Positions 60,731 through 64,000 of a stretch of 64,000 nucleotides of DNA are shown in pieces (position 1 is the stretch's first letter; each line of letters starts with the position of its first letter). The stretch covers positions 87,501 through 151,500 of the forward strand of contig JAQFVV010006623.1 in the NCBI GenBank assembly GCA_028023455.1. The letters are read 5' to 3'. Under the pieces are notes generated by a model that made no database searches, was not told the origin of the DNA, and saw only the letters and a list, made by a program, of their open reading frames with translations. Position numbers and translations under genes: made by a program. The stretch is from Epiperipatus broadwayi (lineage: Eukaryota > Onychophora > Udeonychophora > Euonychophora > Peripatidae).

Positions 60731-62566
60731 TTTATGATTATAATAAAGCAAAAAATCATATTAATAGTAATCAAATAAATATATGCAGCTAATATATCAA
60801 TATTATAACATTTAAATAAATCCATTAGAAATTTGTAAGAAGAAATCAGATATTAGTCATATCTCTAGTTATTAAACAGAACTCAATAAAAAGTGATAAT
60901 CCTATCTATAATCAATTTTTCTCAGGTAAGAATTACATATGATAAGATTTAAAAGAGTTTTATTACTTTTGTGAGTTAAACATGTAAAACTATTTTTATG
61001 AATTACAAAAGTCTTGCATGGAGCTCTATACAAGAGGCTCTGAAGTAGTTTTTTTTTTTTGGATGACTGATAGCATTAATTTTTGAATTGATTTTAATTT
61101 TTATGATTTCGTCTTAAGAAATTGTTAGCAATCATATTTTATTCACAAAATTTGGTTTTTAGATAGTATAATAATTGTTAAATCATTTGATATTCAGGTA
61201 ATTATTTGCAGTACTTGTGAGATTTCAAATAAACCAAGATATGTATAGTTTTGAGGACCTATAATCTATCGAAGATATGTTAATTGTTAAATTAATAAAA
61301 TTGATTGTTAAATTTTAAAAAAAAAAAAAAAAGATAAATTTCATTAAGAAGCTGTATTTCAAATTTTTTTTTTACTTGTATTATAATGTGGGAAGTGACA
61401 AGACACTCTTAACATTATTGTACTTTGCTTTTTGTTAGCAATGTTTTTGTTAAATTGTCATAAATTTGGGGCTTGTCACAATATGATGCAGTGGACTATT
61501 TCCAAAGGTATGACATCCTGCCCTCCCAAAAAGTTTGCATTAATGGACACGATGTGATTGCATGCCACTGGCATAAATAAATTGTAAATATTTACATTTT
61601 TCTGTTAATAAGTTAATCCAAAAAAAGAAAAGAAATTGTAAATATTGTAATTAATTTTTCTACAATGATTTATTTTTTAAAAATAATAGTAATAAAATAT
61701 AAAGTAAATTTTAAATATGATTTTTCCTAGAAGACATATTTTTATAAACATTTTTTGGGAACTCCTGAAACTGAGATTTAGCAAAATACAAACTGTCATC
61801 TTGGTTTAATTGAAAACTCAAAGTACTTTATTGGCTAACTAACCATTCTTTATTGTAAAACAGTAAAAACAAAATTAGTTATTATTGACTTAGTGTGTAA
61901 TAAAATATTAATTAATTTTATTTTTTCTTTATATTTTAAATAATATAATTAAGCCAACATTTCTGACTACTCAAAGCAATTATAATTAAATTGCACTATT
62001 CTTGTATTGAGCAAATGTATTGAGATACAAAGCAAATAAATTTACAAAATTAATGTAAGAATAGATATGTAGAATATTCGAAAAAAAACTAAATTGCAAA
62101 AGCCGAATAGTTATTGCCTACAAAGGATCAAATATTGCTATGAATGAAAACCAATATGAAGAAGCAAATTTACATTAAATTTATTATATATATGTAGTCT
62201 TTAATTTGAATAGTTTGTAGCTAGCAAAATTAAATATTGAAATATTTTTAAAACTATTAAAAAGAATGAAAATTTTTTTAATTATTTTGAGAAAAAAGAT
62301 GTTTAAGCCGTTCTGAATGTTGTGTGCAAATTTTGTTGTCATACCATGTGACTTTAATTGTTTAAAAAAAATTAGTAGTTATAAAAATGAAATATTTATT
62401 AATAAAAACATTGAAGTAAATAAACTTATATTTTTTTAAATGAAAAAATTAATTAAAATGTACCTTTCATTTTGATAAGAAAAACAAAAAAAAATATTTC
62501 TCTGATTGTAACTGACATCTGGAACAAAAATAGAAATTAAACTAAGATATATAAAAAAAAATTTTT
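60731..62566. other. Non-coding sequence
   Basis: A/T-rich with an A run near 61318-61332; nothing supported. Confidence 0.5.
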
Positions 62567-62885
62567 TTAAAAAATAATGCTTTTATGTAAATAGCCGATT
62601 AAAAAAGTACAAAATAACAAAGTAATCTCTACTTGATTAATTTGCCGTTATTGGAAATTACATGAATATTGTTTCATAAAAGCATTTGAGACCTTTTTCA
62701 TTTTTATGATTTATTTGAGCCTCAAATGTTTTTATGAAACGACAGTATTCCTGCAATTTCCCGTTTTACAACGCGTCTAAATTTTTAATATCTGATATTT
62801 TCCAAGAATGGCAAATTAATCAGGTGGGGATTACTTTGTATATTTTGTACTTTCTAGTCTGCTATTTTCATAAAACCATTACTTA
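62567..62885. mobile_element. Fold-back element G (~320 bp, one arm with ~40 bp extra)
   Basis: AAAAAGTACAAAATAACAAAGTAATC on the left pairs with GATTACTTTGTATATTTTGTAC on the right (each shown match below 20 bases is clear: GTACAAAATA / TATTTTGTAC). The inner pair is TTTCATAAAAGCATTTGAG / CTCAAATGTTTTTATGAAA around a ~30-bp loop. The right arm contains about 40 bp with no left partner (CGTTTTACAACGCGTC region), either a later insertion or a left-arm deletion. Confidence 0.85.
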
Positions 62886-64000
62886 AAACAAATTTTTTAT
62901 ATCTTATTTTTTACTTTTTAGTTATATTTACATATTTTTAAAAATGGTTCAAACTACAAGAAAATTACAAAAACTATTAATAATAAGATGTGAAAATAAG
63001 TAATACATCATCTAACAAACGAATTCTAAATTAAATATGTGATTATCTGCTATATAAAAATATTTATGTATTGGCTTTTTAATTAAGTTAATATTAACAA
63101 AAATTTATTCCATAAATGTAATGTTTCTGCCAGATATATATATATAATTTTAATTAATAATGAAATTAATTTTATTCTATGAACATAATATTTTTGCCTC
63201 AGTTGTTAAGTTTTTTTTGGGAAGTGTAAGGATATGAGTTCTAAACGGGAATGGATTTTTTTTCATTGTTAATTCAAAAATATGGGCATATCGACACAGA
63301 CAGGGCAAGTTAACATAAAATCATTCAATATAAAGCCATTATTAAAAAGTCAAAACAAAAGTGGACCAAACAACTAACTAATATAAAGTAACTTCAGCCC
63401 ATTTCAAAATCACTGTCACTCTAATCCAGAAACAGACAATATGGACTTGAAAAGGTTAAAAATATTTTTGAGTTAATTGTGTAAATAATAGATTGATAGT
63501 GGTTAGATCGAATGCTGTTTCAAAAAACTGTATTTAGGATATGCCAAGTAAGTATATTATAATGATTATATAAAGAGAAAAAATAATAAAAAAAAGAAAA
63601 GTGTGAATATAAAACATTAATAAGTCTCAAAAGAAAAAATAATGTGATAATAAAGTTTATACGTTCTAAGAGAATATGCATGGAAAACTTTTAAGTGATA
63701 GAAGTAATTAGGTATTTATATAAAGTAGGTTTAGAAGCATCTTATAATGTATATACCATTCCAAAAACTAATGATCGCAGAAATTTAGTAAAAACTTTGT
63801 TAAAAGAATAAGAACTGATACAGGTTATGAAGAACAGGGACACTACATATATTTATATTCCAGTTAACACTGAAATATTAATGGGTCTTATAGATGTTAG
63901 CAAAAGTCAGCATAATTTAATTCTGGTAATAATTAATTATGTCTTAGGGATGCTACTGATTAGTCTTCAATTTTTTCCCTTTCCCAGTGTTTTGTACTTG
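62886..64000. other. Non-coding sequence to the window end
   Basis: A/T-rich. From about 63740 to the end one plus-strand frame is open except for a single stop (around 63810) and reads IYIPVNTEILMGLIDVSK; I recognise nothing in it and it runs off the window. Confidence 0.4.

Overview
The window is AT-rich, intron/intergenic-like DNA from a eukaryote, most likely an invertebrate animal. That assignment rests on what the sequence contains: RTE-type LINE copies, a Ty3/gypsy LTR retrotransposon, a Penelope-like element with a GIY-YIG domain, a hAT (BED-finger) transposase remnant, tRNA-derived SINEs with poly-A tails and target-site duplications, and many fold-back (MITE-like) elements. I see no bacterial gene organisation, no host protein-coding gene that I can support, no functional tRNA/rRNA gene and no CRISPR array. 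The species cannot be fixed from this sequence.

Layout. 0-12 kb is mostly low-complexity AT-rich sequence with two small islands of higher GC/CpG (about 5.46-5.76 kb and 7.50-7.66 kb). 12-22 kb holds two copies of a very short tRNA-like SINE, a LINE C-terminal fragment, a long pyrimidine-rich stretch, another unexplained GC-richer island (18.84-19.16 kb), a second SINE type and a 550-bp fold-back. 22-30 kb holds a long decayed RTE copy split by a fold-back element, then three more large palindromes, one nested in the arm of another. 30-38 kb holds more SINEs, two fold-backs of one family, a short RTE remnant and a Ty3/gypsy element on the minus strand with two matching LTRs of about 0.67 kb, gag, protease and integrase remnants, but with the reverse transcriptase/RNase H core missing. 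38-47.8 kb is nearly featureless. 47.8-56 kb holds a third copy of a fold-back, a plus-strand RTE fragment, a second copy of an unclassified 339-bp repeat with its target-site duplication, another SINE, the Penelope-like C-terminus and the best-preserved RTE copy (reverse transcriptase plus C-terminal domain, broken by one homopolymer indel). 56-64 kb holds a hAT transposase remnant and two further palindromes.

The parts do not form one pathway; this is a graveyard of independent mobile elements. Their nesting gives a relative history: fold-back family C jumped into an already present RTE copy and into the leader of the gypsy element, and a small palindrome sits inside one arm of fold-back A2. 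The most notable signals are the density of large palindromes (at least nine in 64 kb, in at least three multi-copy families), a SINE that is almost nothing but a tRNA-like head plus poly-A, and two internally deleted 'mini' copies of that SINE which still carry intact target-site duplications. I did not find a convincing undescribed biological system.
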